DNA of 64,000 nt. It comes from an uncultured Bacteroidia bacterium (GTDB lineage: Bacteria; Bacteroidota; Bacteroidia; Bacteroidales; F082). Location: positions 124,001-188,000 of the forward strand of contig CACZZO010000012.1 of the NCBI GenBank assembly GCA_902785755.1, in the 5' to 3' direction. Under the pieces are notes generated by a model. That model had not been told where the DNA came from. It saw only the letters and a list, made by a program, of their open reading frames with translations, and did not search any database. Numbering within the stretch: position 1 is the first letter of the stretch; every line of letters starts with the position of its first letter. The translations under genes and the position numbers were made by a program. Positions 8,896 to 18,393 of this stretch are shown in pieces.

Positions 8896-10179
8896 TCAAT
8901 TCTTCAAGCACCCAATAGGCACCACCATCACGCCGTCTTTGCGCTGGTAGGCATAGCTGCCCAAGCCTGTCAGCACCATGAGGAATGAAGGCTCTCTCAT
9001 TCGGGTAGTGTCAATCTTTTTGGCCAATTCTTTCAAAGTGTTTGCTCCTTCTTCCTCCAACTTGCTTCCACCAAGCTTGATTTCCACCAAACCATAGCTG
9101 CCGTTGTGCAAATGAATCACGGCGTCACATTCTAGGCCGTTTTTGTCGCGGTAGTGGAACACGTCTCCGTCGAGAGCTTCCGCATATACGCGCAAGTCGC
9201 GCACCGCCATCGTTTCGAACATCAAGCCGAAAGTGTTCAGGTCGTTTTCCAAGTCTTTTGGCCCCATGCCAAGGGCCGCAGTCGCCACAGAAGGGTCAAC
9301 GAAATATCGTGTTTCGGAGGTGCGGATGGCCGTTTTGGAGCGCAGGTTGGGGCTCCACGCGGGCATGTCTTCCACGACGAAGATTTTCTTCAATGCCGTG
9401 ATGTATGAGGAGATGGTCTCTTCGCTCATCGAGCCTTCCTTGCTCGAAGCGAGGTCGGCATAAATGGTGCTGATGGGCACTTGCGCGCCTTGGTGTCGGG
9501 CGTATGAGCGAAGCAGGCGACGGGCAAAGGTGGCATCGCGCACGGTATTATCCACGCGAGAAATGTCGCTTTCGCACACGGCGTTCACATAGTTTTGGGC
9601 CTGTCGCAACGCTGCCGCGCGTTTCATGTTCAGCGAACTGGGCCATCCGCCACGGCAAACCATGAAGCTCAAGTCGCTCAAGGAATGGTCGGGCGCGATG
9701 GCGACGTCATGCTGCCCTGCAAACAGACGGAGCAAGCTGACTTTTCCATTCGATTCCCCTGATTCCCAGAGGCTCATGGGGCGCATGGTGAGCCAGGCAA
9801 ATCGACCTGTCCCCGTGTGGTGAATCTTGCTTTTGTCGGCGGGCACAGCCGAGCCTGTAAAGATAAATTGCCCCGTTTTCCTACGCTGGTCCACCATAAA
9901 CCGCGCCGCGTCCCACAACTGGGGTGCCAACTGCCATTCGTCTATCAACCGAGGTGTTTCGCCGTCCAACAGCGCTTCCGGGTTCTCTTCTGCGAGAAAC
10001 AGGTTTTTCTCTATTTCACGAGGCCAGTCCATGTACAACACACTTTTGGCGGCTTGTGCAGCTGTTGTGGTCTTTCCGCACCACTTGGGACCTTGTATAA
10101 GTACCGCGCCAGCGGCTTCCAATTGTTCCAAAAGTAGTTTGTCTGCAATCCTTGATTTATACATTGAATTTTCGTCCAT
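8896..10179 (-). CDS. AAA ATPase with C-terminal DUF4143 (AAA_14)
   Basis: 427-residue ATPase of the AAA_14/DUF4143 family, whose biological role is poorly known. Walker A is GPKWCGKT (residues 30-37), Walker B is RLIDEW, and sensor-type FTGSAVPAD follows. The C-terminal DUF4143 has a PD-(D/E)xK-like layout: HYRDKNGLECDAVIH then GLVEIKLGG. Start choice: the longer frame begins at a TTG at 10206 that lies inside the promoter box, so the ATG at 10179 (MDENSMYKS) is used. A 23-bp tandem array lies just upstream of the promoter. The last residues, YQRKDGVMVVPIGCLKN, recur in the remnant at 35.7 kb. Confidence 0.85.
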   Translation of the reverse strand: MDENSMYKSRIADKLLLEQLEAAGAVLIQGPKWCGKTTTAAQAAKSVLYMDWPREIEKNLFLAEENPEALLDGETPRLIDEWQLAPQLWDAARFMVDQRRKTGQFIFTGSAVPADKSKIHHTGTGRFAWLTMRPMSLWESGESNGKVSLLRLFAGQHDVAIAPDHSLSDLSFMVCRGGWPSSLNMKRAAALRQAQNYVNAVCESDISRVDNTVRDATFARRLLRSYARHQGAQVPISTIYADLASSKEGSMSEETISSYITALKKIFVVEDMPAWSPNLRSKTAIRTSETRYFVDPSVATAALGMGPKDLENDLNTFGLMFETMAVRDLRVYAEALDGDVFHYRDKNGLECDAVIHLHNGSYGLVEIKLGGSKLEEEGANTLKELAKKIDTTRMREPSFLMVLTGLGSYAYQRKDGVMVVPIGCLKN

Positions 10180-10202
10180 AATTTGACCATTTCTTATCCG
10201 CT

Positions 10203-10211
10203 GCAAAAATA
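10203..10211 (-). promoter_or_regulatory. Promoter -7 element of the DUF4143 ATPase gene
   Basis: On the minus strand the bases read TATTTTTGC, a perfect TAnnTTTG element 23 bases before the ATG at 10179. It excludes the upstream TTG start and places the repeat array directly upstream of the promoter. Confidence 0.6.
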
Positions 10212-10250
10212 CTACTTTTTTATTGATTTACAAAGTTTTTTGTATTTTTC

Positions 10251-10365
10251 ATTCCGTCAGTTGGCCGATTTTCATTCCGTCAGTTGGCTGGTTTTTATTC
10301 CGTCAGTTGGCCGATTTTCATTCCGTCAGTTGGCCGGTTTTCATTCCGTCAGTTGGCTGGTTTTT
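10251..10365. repeat. Five-copy 23-bp tandem array upstream of the ATPase gene
   Basis: Five copies start at 10251, 10274, 10297, 10320 and 10343, an exact 23-base period. On the plus strand each reads ATTCCGTCAGTTGG followed by C(C/T)G(A/G)TTTT and C or A. On the gene strand the unit is GCCAA, a nine-base core CTGACGGAA, then TGAAAA and a short pyrimidine/G tail. There are no unique spacers, so it is not CRISPR. The array fills the gap between the ATPase promoter and the anmK stop codon. Confidence 0.9.
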
Positions 10366-11414
10366 CACCTCCAAATCTGCCCGCTGCAACTATCGCTCTC
10401 AGCCCCAGTAACCGAGGCCAAGACATTGGTTTTCCCCTCCAAACTGAGCAATCCAAGTAAAGCGAAAACCAAGGCTTCTTTATAGTCAATGATCATTTTT
10501 TCGGGGATGACGACCTCATGCGAAGTGCGGGCTTGCAGGCGTTCCATCAGGAACTTGTTTCGGGCACCACCTCCCGTGACGAGAATCTTTCCCTTTGGCA
10601 AATGGCTGATTCCCAACGCGATTTGCAGGGCGATATGCTCCGTGAAGGTGGCCAATAGGTCTTCGATGGGCAAATCCTTCAGCAGGCTTTTTTGGTTTTC
10701 TTCAAAGAACTCCCTGCCCAAGGATTTGGGAGGCATTTGCCCGTAAAACGGATGCCTGTTCAGGCGTTTCAGCAAGTCCATATTGACTTCGCCGCTGCGA
10801 GCCAATTCGCCGTCGCGGTCGTAGTCGAGGCCTTTCAGTTGGGCGAGAAAGTTGAGGGCTTGGTTGGCGATGCAGAGGTCACAGGCGATACGCTTGCCGT
10901 CCTCGTCGTAGGAAACATTGGCAATGCCGCCGATGTTGAGGCAAATCTCATAGTCGCTGAAAAGGAGCTTGTCGCCGATGGGCACAAGTGGCGCACCTTG
11001 TCCGCCTTTGCTCACATCCTCGCTGCGGAAGTCGTTGATGACGGTGAAACCACACACCTTCGCCAACTCCTGACCGTTGCCGATTTGTAGGGTGTAATGC
11101 TCTTCAGGGCGGTGGAAAATGGTGTGTCCGTGCGATGCCACAAAGTCAGGCTGGGCATTGTGTTTTTTGGCAAAAGCCAAGACCTGTTCGCCTAAGTATT
11201 TGCCGTAATCCTTATCCAATTGCACCAAGTCTTCGGGCTGTTTGTGGAAGGCCTCGGCGAGTTGCGCTCTCCAATGGTCGGGATAGGGAAGGGTTTCGGC
11301 TTCAAGGATTTGGAAATGGTATTTGTCGTTGTCCTCGTGAAAACGCACGAGGGCGATGTCCAAGCCGTCAAGCGAGCTACCCGACATTAAGCCTATGGCT
11401 ATTGTTGTTTTCAT
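10365..11414 (-). CDS. anmK: Anhydro-N-acetylmuramic acid kinase
   Basis: Phosphorylates and opens 1,6-anhydro-MurNAc released by lytic transglycosylases, giving MurNAc-6-phosphate for cell-wall recycling. The 349 residues show the N-terminal GLMSGSSLDGLDIALV motif, VINDFRSEDVSKGGQGAPLVPIGD, the GGIANVS phosphate motif, and ILVTGGGARNKFLMERL. It follows murF with a four-base start/stop overlap, so the two wall genes are coupled. The C-terminus abuts the 23-bp array, whose boundary coincides with the stop codon, so a slight alteration of the tail by array insertion is possible. Confidence 0.92.
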   Translation of the reverse strand: MKTTIAIGLMSGSSLDGLDIALVRFHEDNDKYHFQILEAETLPYPDHWRAQLAEAFHKQPEDLVQLDKDYGKYLGEQVLAFAKKHNAQPDFVASHGHTIFHRPEEHYTLQIGNGQELAKVCGFTVINDFRSEDVSKGGQGAPLVPIGDKLLFSDYEICLNIGGIANVSYDEDGKRIACDLCIANQALNFLAQLKGLDYDRDGELARSGEVNMDLLKRLNRHPFYGQMPPKSLGREFFEENQKSLLKDLPIEDLLATFTEHIALQIALGISHLPKGKILVTGGGARNKFLMERLQARTSHEVVIPEKMIIDYKEALVFALLGLLSLEGKTNVLASVTGAESDSCSGQIWR

Positions 11415-12694
11415 AACAAAGGTAAAACTTTCTCCAGTTGTATGCCTCTCGAGCCTTTTACCAAAATATGCTTGCCTTCAATCGGATGGCTTTCAAGATG
11501 TTGGCATAATTCTTCAACCTTGCCGAAAGTTTTCCAATTCGGATTGTCATTGTATGTGCAGAAATTCTGCCCGACCAAGAAGGCTTCTTTAAATCCTAAT
11601 TCTTTTATCAGCGCAAGAATATTGCGATGCTCTTCCTCTGAGGCCGATCCCAATTCGCGCATGTCGCCTAATATTAATAGGTAGTTCTCGCAAGAAATGC
11701 TGGCGAAGTTGATTAGTGCGGCGCGCATCGAGGTCGGGTTGGCATTGTAGGCATCCATGAGGATGTTATTCTTTTGGGTTTCTATCACTTGCGAACGGCT
11801 GTTGGTGGGTGTATAGTTTTCCAAAGCCTCCACAATCTTATCGTCCTCGACTTTGAAATACTGCCCTACGCCAATGGCTGCGGCCACGTTCTCAAAATTG
11901 TAACTACCTACCAAATGAGTTTGAATGAGGCGTTTTTTCCAAAAGACACCCAAATACGGGTCGCATTTTGCAGGTGCGACGGGTGTGTCAGCAGCGCAAT
12001 GCCTTCCGTAGGAAATGCGCTCTATCCCTTCCGACTGTTCCCAAAGCAGCGGATTGCCTTGATTGACGAAAACAGCCTTGCCATGCGCTTTGATGTGTCT
12101 GTAAAGCTCCGTCTTGGTCTTGATAACTCCCTCAAAACTGCCAAAACCCTCCAAATGGGCTTTCCCGATGTTGGTAATCAATCCATAGTCTGGGTCGGCG
12201 ATGCGGCAGAGGAAGTCGATTTCGCCTGGGTGGTTAGCGCCCATTTCCACAACGGCAATTTCGGTTTCAGGCTTGATGCTCAACAAAGTGAGCGGCACGC
12301 CGATGTGGTTGTTAAGGTTGCCCATCGTGTGGATGATGTTGTATTTCTTGGCCAACACTGCCGAGATAAGTTCCTTTGTGGTCGTTTTGCCGTTGGTGCC
12401 GGTGATGCTGAGTACGGTGGCCTTCATTTGTTGGCGATGGTAAGCCGCCAAATCCTGTAGGGTTTTCAGCGTGTCGTCCACGACCAAAATGCGCTCGTGT
12501 TTTGGTAAGTCTTTGCGGTCGGCGACAACGAGGCTTGCCATGCCTTGCTCCGCCACTTGCAAGGCGAAGTCGTTGGCATCGAAGTTCTCACCTTTCAGGG
12601 CAAAAAAGACGGCATCTTGCTCAATCTTGCGGCTGTCGGTCGAAACCTTGTAGGTTTTTTGGTAATGCTGGTATATCGTTTCAATAGGGTTCAT
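11411..12694 (-). CDS. murF: MurF, UDP-MurNAc-tripeptide--D-Ala-D-Ala ligase
   Basis: ATP-dependent ligase completing the UDP-MurNAc-pentapeptide precursor in the cytoplasm, 427 residues. The P-loop is GTNGKTTTK (residues 99-107), followed by NLNNHIGVPLTLL and VVEMGANHPGEIDFL, with DAYNANPTSM and the C-terminal ligase segment LILGDMRELG. The ATG at 12694 (MNPIETIYQ) is chosen over an upstream alternative because it begins the family's N-terminal substrate domain (VSTDSRKI). murF next to gldJ is a conserved T9SS neighbourhood in Bacteroidetes. A terminator lies between gldJ and murF, so murF depends on read-through or on a promoter I could not identify. Confidence 0.95.
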   Translation of the reverse strand: MNPIETIYQHYQKTYKVSTDSRKIEQDAVFFALKGENFDANDFALQVAEQGMASLVVADRKDLPKHERILVVDDTLKTLQDLAAYHRQQMKATVLSITGTNGKTTTKELISAVLAKKYNIIHTMGNLNNHIGVPLTLLSIKPETEIAVVEMGANHPGEIDFLCRIADPDYGLITNIGKAHLEGFGSFEGVIKTKTELYRHIKAHGKAVFVNQGNPLLWEQSEGIERISYGRHCAADTPVAPAKCDPYLGVFWKKRLIQTHLVGSYNFENVAAAIGVGQYFKVEDDKIVEALENYTPTNSRSQVIETQKNNILMDAYNANPTSMRAALINFASISCENYLLILGDMRELGSASEEEHRNILALIKELGFKEAFLVGQNFCTYNDNPNWKTFGKVEELCQHLESHPIEGKHILVKGSRGIQLEKVLPLL

Positions 12695-12711
12695 GGCTTT
12701 AATTTGAATGG

Positions 12712-12744
12712 AAAAAAAGCCGCCTGAACGGGTCAAACGGCTTC
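12712..12744 (-). terminator. Rho-independent terminator after gldJ
   Basis: On the minus strand AAGCCG pairs with CGGCTT (12717-12743) around a 15-base loop and is followed by a run of seven T (12712-12718). It sits between the gldJ stop and the murF start. Confidence 0.75.
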
Positions 12745-12774
12745 AAAACTATCATGAAAAAGAATCTATTTCAA

Positions 12775-14265
12775 TTACTTGGCGAAAGAACTGCCCACCT
12801 TGTTCATCGCGCAGCGGAAGCCGATGGTGGAGGCGGATTGGTTCTGGTTGAGGTAGCGGCGCGTGCCGGGACTCAGGTAGTAAGGGCCATCAGCCCAAGA
12901 GCCACCTTTGTACACTCTCGATTCGTCGCTGATGAGGGTGGTACCGGGAGTGTCATTCGTGGCGGCTTCGTACATTTCCTTGGTGAATACGCTTTGGTCA
13001 TCTTGCGAGTCGCTCCAACGGTTGCGGATGGCCGACATGTAGTCACCGTCGTCATAGTTGGCGTTGAAGCTCGTGCGGTAGTTCTGGCGCTTGGCTGCTT
13101 CTTCCTGTGGGATAGGCTCTCTGCGGATGCGACCGAGGGAGTCTTTCTGGAGCAGGAAGCCTTCATCGTCGACGGCCTTGCGGGTGAACACGTTACCACG
13201 GAAGGGGCTGTAGTCGGCCACATCTTCAAAGGTCAAAGGACGATAGACGTCTTGGCACCATTCGGAAACATTGCCAGCCATGTTATACAGGCCGTAGTCG
13301 TTGGGCCAATAGGAACCTACAGGAGCAGGCAGGGCGGCACCGTCGTTCAGGTTGCCTGCAACACCCATGTAGTCGCCCGGGCCTCTCTTGAAGTTGGCCA
13401 TGAAGCTGCCCATATACCTCTTGTTGTCGGTGCGGAGACCGTCGCCGCTCCAAGGATAAACCTTGCGTTCGCTGACGATTTCGTTGCTGGTGTTGCCCAC
13501 CAAACCAACGGCTGCATATTCCCATTCGGCTTCCGTAGGCAGACGGTAGGAGGGCAGCAAAATGCCGTCGTCCATTCTGACGTTGCGCACGCCGTCGCCA
13601 CCTTTCGAAAGGTCTTTCTTGCCGTTCTTAACCTTGCCGGTGTATTGTCCCGCAAGGTAAGCGTCGGTGTTGAAGTTTTCTTCATCCTGCTGGGTCGGGT
13701 CCCAATCGAGGATGCCAGCCTGAACGAGCATCAACTCGTTGACACGGTCTGTACGCCATGCGCAATAGTCGCTGGCCTGAACCCATGTCACGCCCACCAC
13801 GGGGTAGTCGTTGTAGGAGGGATGGCGGAAGTAGATTTCTACCATAGGCTCGTTGTATGACAAGCGGTCGCGCCACACCAAGGTATCGGGGGCGGCGTTG
13901 CGCACGACTTGCGGATAATTCTGGCCATAAACGCGGTTCAACCAGTAGATGTACTCACGGTAGTCCACATTGCTGACCTCGGTGCGGTCCATGAGGAAAG
14001 TGGGCACCGTTACCTTGCGCGGTGAGTTGTCCCACGAGTAGGTCAGGTTGTCTGTTGTGGCACCCATCACGAAGGTTCCGCCTTCAATGGCAATCAAGCC
14101 GGGGCCAATCTCTTGGTCGTTGATTTCGGTGACTTCAAAACCTCCGTTGTTGGCGTCGTTGTAGGCCCAACCTGTTGTGCGTGATGACTTCTTGGAGCAG
14201 GAAACGGTGAGCAATCCTGCCAAAACGATGATGGCTAATGTTCTGAATCCTTGTTTTCTATACAT
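12775..14265 (-). CDS. gldJ: GldJ-like T9SS lipoprotein (SUMF1/FGE-sulfatase fold)
   Basis: Outer-membrane-associated lipoprotein of the gliding/T9SS machinery, 496 residues. The signal peptide ends in the lipobox LTVSC (C23). The mature start SSRTTGWAYND and GGFEVTE match GldJ more closely than GldK. The rest is a formylglycine-generating-enzyme fold: GLIAIEGGTFVMG, MDRTEVSNVDYREYIYWLNRV, RLPTEAEWEYAA, YNMAGNVSEWCQDVYR and the late GFRCAMNKVG. It is structural, not enzymatic, by family knowledge. It is divergent from the PorU-type gene and upstream of murF, matching the gldJ neighbourhood in flavobacteria. Confidence 0.85.
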   Translation of the reverse strand: MYRKQGFRTLAIIVLAGLLTVSCSKKSSRTTGWAYNDANNGGFEVTEINDQEIGPGLIAIEGGTFVMGATTDNLTYSWDNSPRKVTVPTFLMDRTEVSNVDYREYIYWLNRVYGQNYPQVVRNAAPDTLVWRDRLSYNEPMVEIYFRHPSYNDYPVVGVTWVQASDYCAWRTDRVNELMLVQAGILDWDPTQQDEENFNTDAYLAGQYTGKVKNGKKDLSKGGDGVRNVRMDDGILLPSYRLPTEAEWEYAAVGLVGNTSNEIVSERKVYPWSGDGLRTDNKRYMGSFMANFKRGPGDYMGVAGNLNDGAALPAPVGSYWPNDYGLYNMAGNVSEWCQDVYRPLTFEDVADYSPFRGNVFTRKAVDDEGFLLQKDSLGRIRREPIPQEEAAKRQNYRTSFNANYDDGDYMSAIRNRWSDSQDDQSVFTKEMYEAATNDTPGTTLISDESRVYKGGSWADGPYYLSPGTRRYLNQNQSASTIGFRCAMNKVGSSFAK

Positions 14266-14342
14266 TGTCGTTAAATTTGTATCTATAACTCGGTTGTTTC
14301 GCTTTTATTGTATCAGTATGTGACTTTTTTCAAAAAAATCAG

Positions 14343-14351
14343 GCAAATTTA
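14343..14351 (-). promoter_or_regulatory. Promoter -7 element of gldJ
   Basis: The minus strand reads TAAATTTGC, matching TAnnTTTG, about 78 bases before the gldJ ATG. On the other strand a weaker TATTTTCG at 14446-14453 may serve the divergent protease gene at 14531. The remaining gap is AT-rich and holds no gene. Confidence 0.5.
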
Positions 14352-14530
14352 CGGTCTTTTTTTGAATTATCCGTCATTTTGTTTCTTTTTTCAGAAAAAA
14401 AACTTTTTTGTGGCGAAAAAATAGCGCGTTGCAATAAAAAAGTTGTATTTTCGTTTTCTTTAAATAGACTCGGTCTGTAAAGGCTTGAATTTTTATAAGA
14501 ATCTGATTGTTAAGCAATAAAGTTGATATT

Positions 14531-17500
14531 ATGCACAATAGGAAGTTTTCGGTTTCGGCAATTTTGGTGCTTGCCTTGTTGGTTTTTTCCCCTTTTTTCC
14601 TCTCGGGACAAGTGGTCAACCTCAATCCGATTGAGTTGAAATGGAAAGGCTTAGTCAAAGAAATCGTGGCTACTGACACCTTATTATATATTAATCTCGA
14701 GGATGGGACGTATGAGGGTCGAATGCCCACGTTTTGCCAATCGTACCCTATTTATGACCATCAAGTGAAAGCAAGGGTTGAATTGCAAGATGTGAAGGCG
14801 GTTGCTCTTTCTGAGGAAGAGACCCAAATTGCCAAGTCTTATGCTTGCCAGAATGATTTTGAGGTCAGTGCCGTTCCGCTTTGCTCACGCGACGAGGCTT
14901 TGCTTTCGGTGCGCGTCGTGCCTTTCCGTCAAAGGGGGGGTAAATACGAAAAACTGCTTTCCGCCACGCTTTTGGCGACTTTGGAACCTGATTTTGAGGC
15001 AAAAAGGTCAAATCCGACTTACGCCCAACGCTCAGCGATGGCTTCGGGCGATTGGTACAAAATCGGGTTGCCTGAGACGGGTATCTACAAGCTGACCTAT
15101 TCCGATTTGTCGGATTTGGGCATCGACGTTGCCCATGTCGACCCGCGCCAAATCCGCATTTATCACAATGGCGGCGGCGTGTTGCCTGAACTGAATGTCG
15201 AGCCGCGCTTTGACGATTTGGTGGAAGTACCTGTCTTCGTTTCAGGTGAGGCTGACGGCAAGTTCGACAATGCCGACTACATCCTTTTCTATGGCCGTGG
15301 TCCTGTGTGCTGGAAACATGATACGGAGAAGCCCGCTTTCATCCACCAACAGAATCCATACGATGATTATGCCTATGCTTTTGTGGTCACCGGTTTGGAG
15401 GCTGGCAAGCGCATCAGCGAATTGGAAACCCTTGCTGCCGCAACGGATATGACGATAAATGAATTTCTTGACTATCAGGTGCATGAACGGGATGAATTCA
15501 ATTTGAACGGAACAGGCCGCACTTACTATGGCGACAAGATGGACAGCACGGAAATCAAGAGTTTCGATTTCAGTTTTCCCGATGTGCTCACAACGAAGAT
15601 GTGCTGGGTGAAAACAGCTCTTGCAGGTCGCAATTTCAAGCCGGCCAATTTCGAGGTCTCGGTTGATGAGGTGAAAAAGGCCACATATAATATTGAAACA
15701 ACGACTTCTTCCTCCCAAAGTCCCTACGGATATAATGTGGGTGGATGGGTGAGTGCCGTGCCCGTTGCCGAAACGGTGCGCGTCACGCTCAAGCACAATT
15801 CGATGGGGAACAACTCCACTTCTGAAGGCTATGTCGACTATGTGTTGGTCAATGCGTGGCGCAGCCTGAAAATGACGGGCGAACAAATGGCGTTCCGTAA
15901 CCCCGACGCATCAGATAATAATAAGGTGTACGAATACCAATTGGCTGGCGCAACGCAGCAGGTGCAAGTGTGGGATGTGACTGACCCGACAACGCCAGCC
16001 AAAGTGAAGGGCAGGTTGAACGGATCGGTGCTGAGTTTCAAGATGAATGGCAATGCCGATAATGCTTTCATTGCCTTCAACGGCAATTCCTATTGCACGG
16101 CCAAAGGCTTTGGAAAGATTGAAAACCAGAACCTTCACGGCATCAGGGATGTGGATTTCGTTATTCTGACCTACGGCGATTTCATCTCACAGGCCGAAAG
16201 ACTGAAAGCCCTCCACGGTAGCATCGACCCAGACCTGAACATTTTCGTTACCACGCCTGAAATGGTTTACAACGAGTTTTCGTGCGGCGCGAAGGATGTT
16301 ACGGCCATCCGCGACTTCTGCCGGATGCTCTATCTCGACAGCAATCCGGGCCGTAAAATCAAGTATCTGCTGCTGTTGGGCGATTGCTCTTACGACTACA
16401 AGAACCGCGATGCCGTGGTGGATTTCGTGCCTGCTTTCGAGTCGGTGAAATCGCTGAAAATGGATGAGACTTTCGTCACGGATGATTATTTCGGCTTCAT
16501 GGACGAGTCGGAGGGCGGACTCAACAATTCGTTGGCCGACATTGGTATAGGCCGTTTCCCTGTGCAGACCTTGGAGCAGGCTACCCAAATGGTGGACAAG
16601 ATTGAGCGTTATGTTGTGAAAGACGAAACCACCATGCGACCTTGGCGCAACACCATCACCTTCGTCACCGACGACGAAGGAGGCTTTGTGTCTGATGCCG
16701 AGAGGTTGGCGGCCATGTTGAAAGGTGTGGGCGGCGAAGGCGTTGTGGTCGACAAGATTTATTTGGATGCTTATCGCCAAATCAGCGCACCTGGGGGTGA
16801 GATTTGCCCCGAGGTGAATGAGGCCATCAATAGCAGGATGGAAAAAGGTACGCTTGTGCTCAATTATACGGGTCACGGCGGCGAGGTGCAGCTTTCGGCT
16901 GAGAAAATCCTGCAAAGGCGCGACGTCGACTCATGGCGCAATGCCCCGATGTATCCGCTGATGATTACCGGCACCTGCGAGTTCAGCCGCTACGACGACC
17001 ACAGGCGCACTTCCTTGGGCGAATATGCCTTCCTCAACCAATACGGCGGCATGATTGCCATGTTCACCACCTCGCGGGTGACTTATGGTCCCCAAAACTT
17101 GGCTTTCAACACGGGCGTTTACAACAACCTGTTCCGCATCGTCGGGGAGGAGCATTACCGCTTGGGCGACGTGTACCGCATGGCGAAGACCACAGGCAAT
17201 GTCTACGAAAAGCGTTATGTGTTTTTCGGCGACCCGGCCCTGCGCTTGGCCTATCCGAAATGGAAGGTGGAAACGCTGAGCATCAACGGGCAATATCCGG
17301 GCTACGACTTGGATTCCATCCAAATCAATGACACCACTTGGGAGACTTTCTCTATATATCATGATACCATCAGCGCATTGCAGCCGGTGGAGATTGAGGG
17401 CGTTGTGAAAGACCTGAGCGGCAATGTTGCAACTGGTTTCAACGGCGTGGTAAGCGTCATCGTTTACGACAAAGAAGCCGACCTTGCCACTTTGGGAACG

Positions 17501-18385
17501 GCTGCGGATGTGTATCGATTCAAGTTGCGCAATAGCGTGATATTCAACGGAAAAGCCAAGGCTGAAAATGGTAGGTTCAAGATCGGTTTCATCGTGCCTC
17601 GCGACATTTCCTATCGCTTTGGGCAAGGACTAATCAATTATTATGCAACCGATTATGTTGAGGAAGCCAATGGCAACTGCGACAGTTTCATTATCGGAGG
17701 ATTCTATGACGATGCTTTCGAGGATCATGAACCGCCAGAGATAAGCCTGTTCATCGACGACACGCTCTTTGTGAGCGGTGGCCTGACGGGGCAGCATCCC
17801 ACACTTTTGGCCTTCGTTGAAGACGAAAGCGGCATCAACACGACCGGAGCGGGCATCGGTCACGACATCACGGCCACGTTGTCGGGAAATTCGCGCAATT
17901 CCTATTGCCTCAACGATTATTTCGTCGCCGAAATAGGACATCCGGGCAAGGGCGTCATTAACTACAAATTGCAGAACCTTGCCGATGGCGAATATACTTT
18001 GACCCTCAAGGTGTGGGACATCTACAACAACTCCAGCACCGCCTCCATCGACTTCGTTGTGGTGAACAACAGCGGCATGACGATTGAGAACGCCTTCAAC
18101 GCGCCGAATCCCGTGACGGACGAAACGCACTTTGTGTTCGACCATAACCAAGTGGGCAACAACGTGAAAGTGGATATTCACATTTTCGACATCATGGGAC
18201 GCTGGGTGACCACCCTTTCGGAGCAAGTGCAAGGCACATCAACGCGCATTGCACCCATCCGCTGGAACGGTCGCGGTGCCAATGGGCAAGCCTTGCGAAA
18301 TGGCGTCTATGTTTATCGCATTGTAGCCACCAACGACCAAGGAGAAACCGCTTCGTTGGTGTCGAAATTAGTTTTATGTAAATGA
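14531..18385 (+). CDS. porU: PorU-type C25 peptidase, T9SS sortase
   Basis: Gingipain-family (C25) cysteine protease that in T9SS cleaves C-terminal sorting domains and attaches cargo to A-LPS at the cell surface. Length is 1284 residues from the ATG at 14531 (MHNRKFSVS); the upstream TTG at 14507 is rejected. A signal peptide precedes FLSGQ. The catalytic dyad is visible: H782 in NYTGHGGEVQ and C816 in ITGTCEFSRYDD. A C-terminal FlgD-like or sorting-type domain ends the protein (NAPNPVTDETHFVF, GRWVTTL, NGVYVYRIV). The gene lies between gldJ and a second C25 gene followed by porV, the expected porU place. Confidence 0.85.
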   Translation: MHNRKFSVSAILVLALLVFSPFFLSGQVVNLNPIELKWKGLVKEIVATDTLLYINLEDGTYEGRMPTFCQSYPIYDHQVKARVELQDVKAVALSEEETQIAKSYACQNDFEVSAVPLCSRDEALLSVRVVPFRQRGGKYEKLLSATLLATLEPDFEAKRSNPTYAQRSAMASGDWYKIGLPETGIYKLTYSDLSDLGIDVAHVDPRQIRIYHNGGGVLPELNVEPRFDDLVEVPVFVSGEADGKFDNADYILFYGRGPVCWKHDTEKPAFIHQQNPYDDYAYAFVVTGLEAGKRISELETLAAATDMTINEFLDYQVHERDEFNLNGTGRTYYGDKMDSTEIKSFDFSFPDVLTTKMCWVKTALAGRNFKPANFEVSVDEVKKATYNIETTTSSSQSPYGYNVGGWVSAVPVAETVRVTLKHNSMGNNSTSEGYVDYVLVNAWRSLKMTGEQMAFRNPDASDNNKVYEYQLAGATQQVQVWDVTDPTTPAKVKGRLNGSVLSFKMNGNADNAFIAFNGNSYCTAKGFGKIENQNLHGIRDVDFVILTYGDFISQAERLKALHGSIDPDLNIFVTTPEMVYNEFSCGAKDVTAIRDFCRMLYLDSNPGRKIKYLLLLGDCSYDYKNRDAVVDFVPAFESVKSLKMDETFVTDDYFGFMDESEGGLNNSLADIGIGRFPVQTLEQATQMVDKIERYVVKDETTMRPWRNTITFVTDDEGGFVSDAERLAAMLKGVGGEGVVVDKIYLDAYRQISAPGGEICPEVNEAINSRMEKGTLVLNYTGHGGEVQLSAEKILQRRDVDSWRNAPMYPLMITGTCEFSRYDDHRRTSLGEYAFLNQYGGMIAMFTTSRVTYGPQNLAFNTGVYNNLFRIVGEEHYRLGDVYRMAKTTGNVYEKRYVFFGDPALRLAYPKWKVETLSINGQYPGYDLDSIQINDTTWETFSIYHDTISALQPVEIEGVVKDLSGNVATGFNGVVSVIVYDKEADLATLGTAADVYRFKLRNSVIFNGKAKAENGRFKIGFIVPRDISYRFGQGLINYYATDYVEEANGNCDSFIIGGFYDDAFEDHEPPEISLFIDDTLFVSGGLTGQHPTLLAFVEDESGINTTGAGIGHDITATLSGNSRNSYCLNDYFVAEIGHPGKGVINYKLQNLADGEYTLTLKVWDIYNNSSTASIDFVVVNNSGMTIENAFNAPNPVTDETHFVFDHNQVGNNVKVDIHIFDIMGRWVTTLSEQVQGTSTRIAPIRWNGRGANGQALRNGVYVYRIVATNDQGETASLVSKLVLCK

Positions 18386-18393
18386 TTTTCAGT

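Noticed and set aside
10251..10365. Tandem repeats considered as a CRISPR array
   Set aside because: Units are contiguous 23-mers with no unique spacers and no cas genes are present; the same reasoning excludes the arrays at 35.5, 46.9 and 57.0 kb.
12754..13860. 368-codon open frame opposite gldJ
   Set aside because: Antisense shadow; gldJ has lipobox and full SUMF1 motifs on the other strand.
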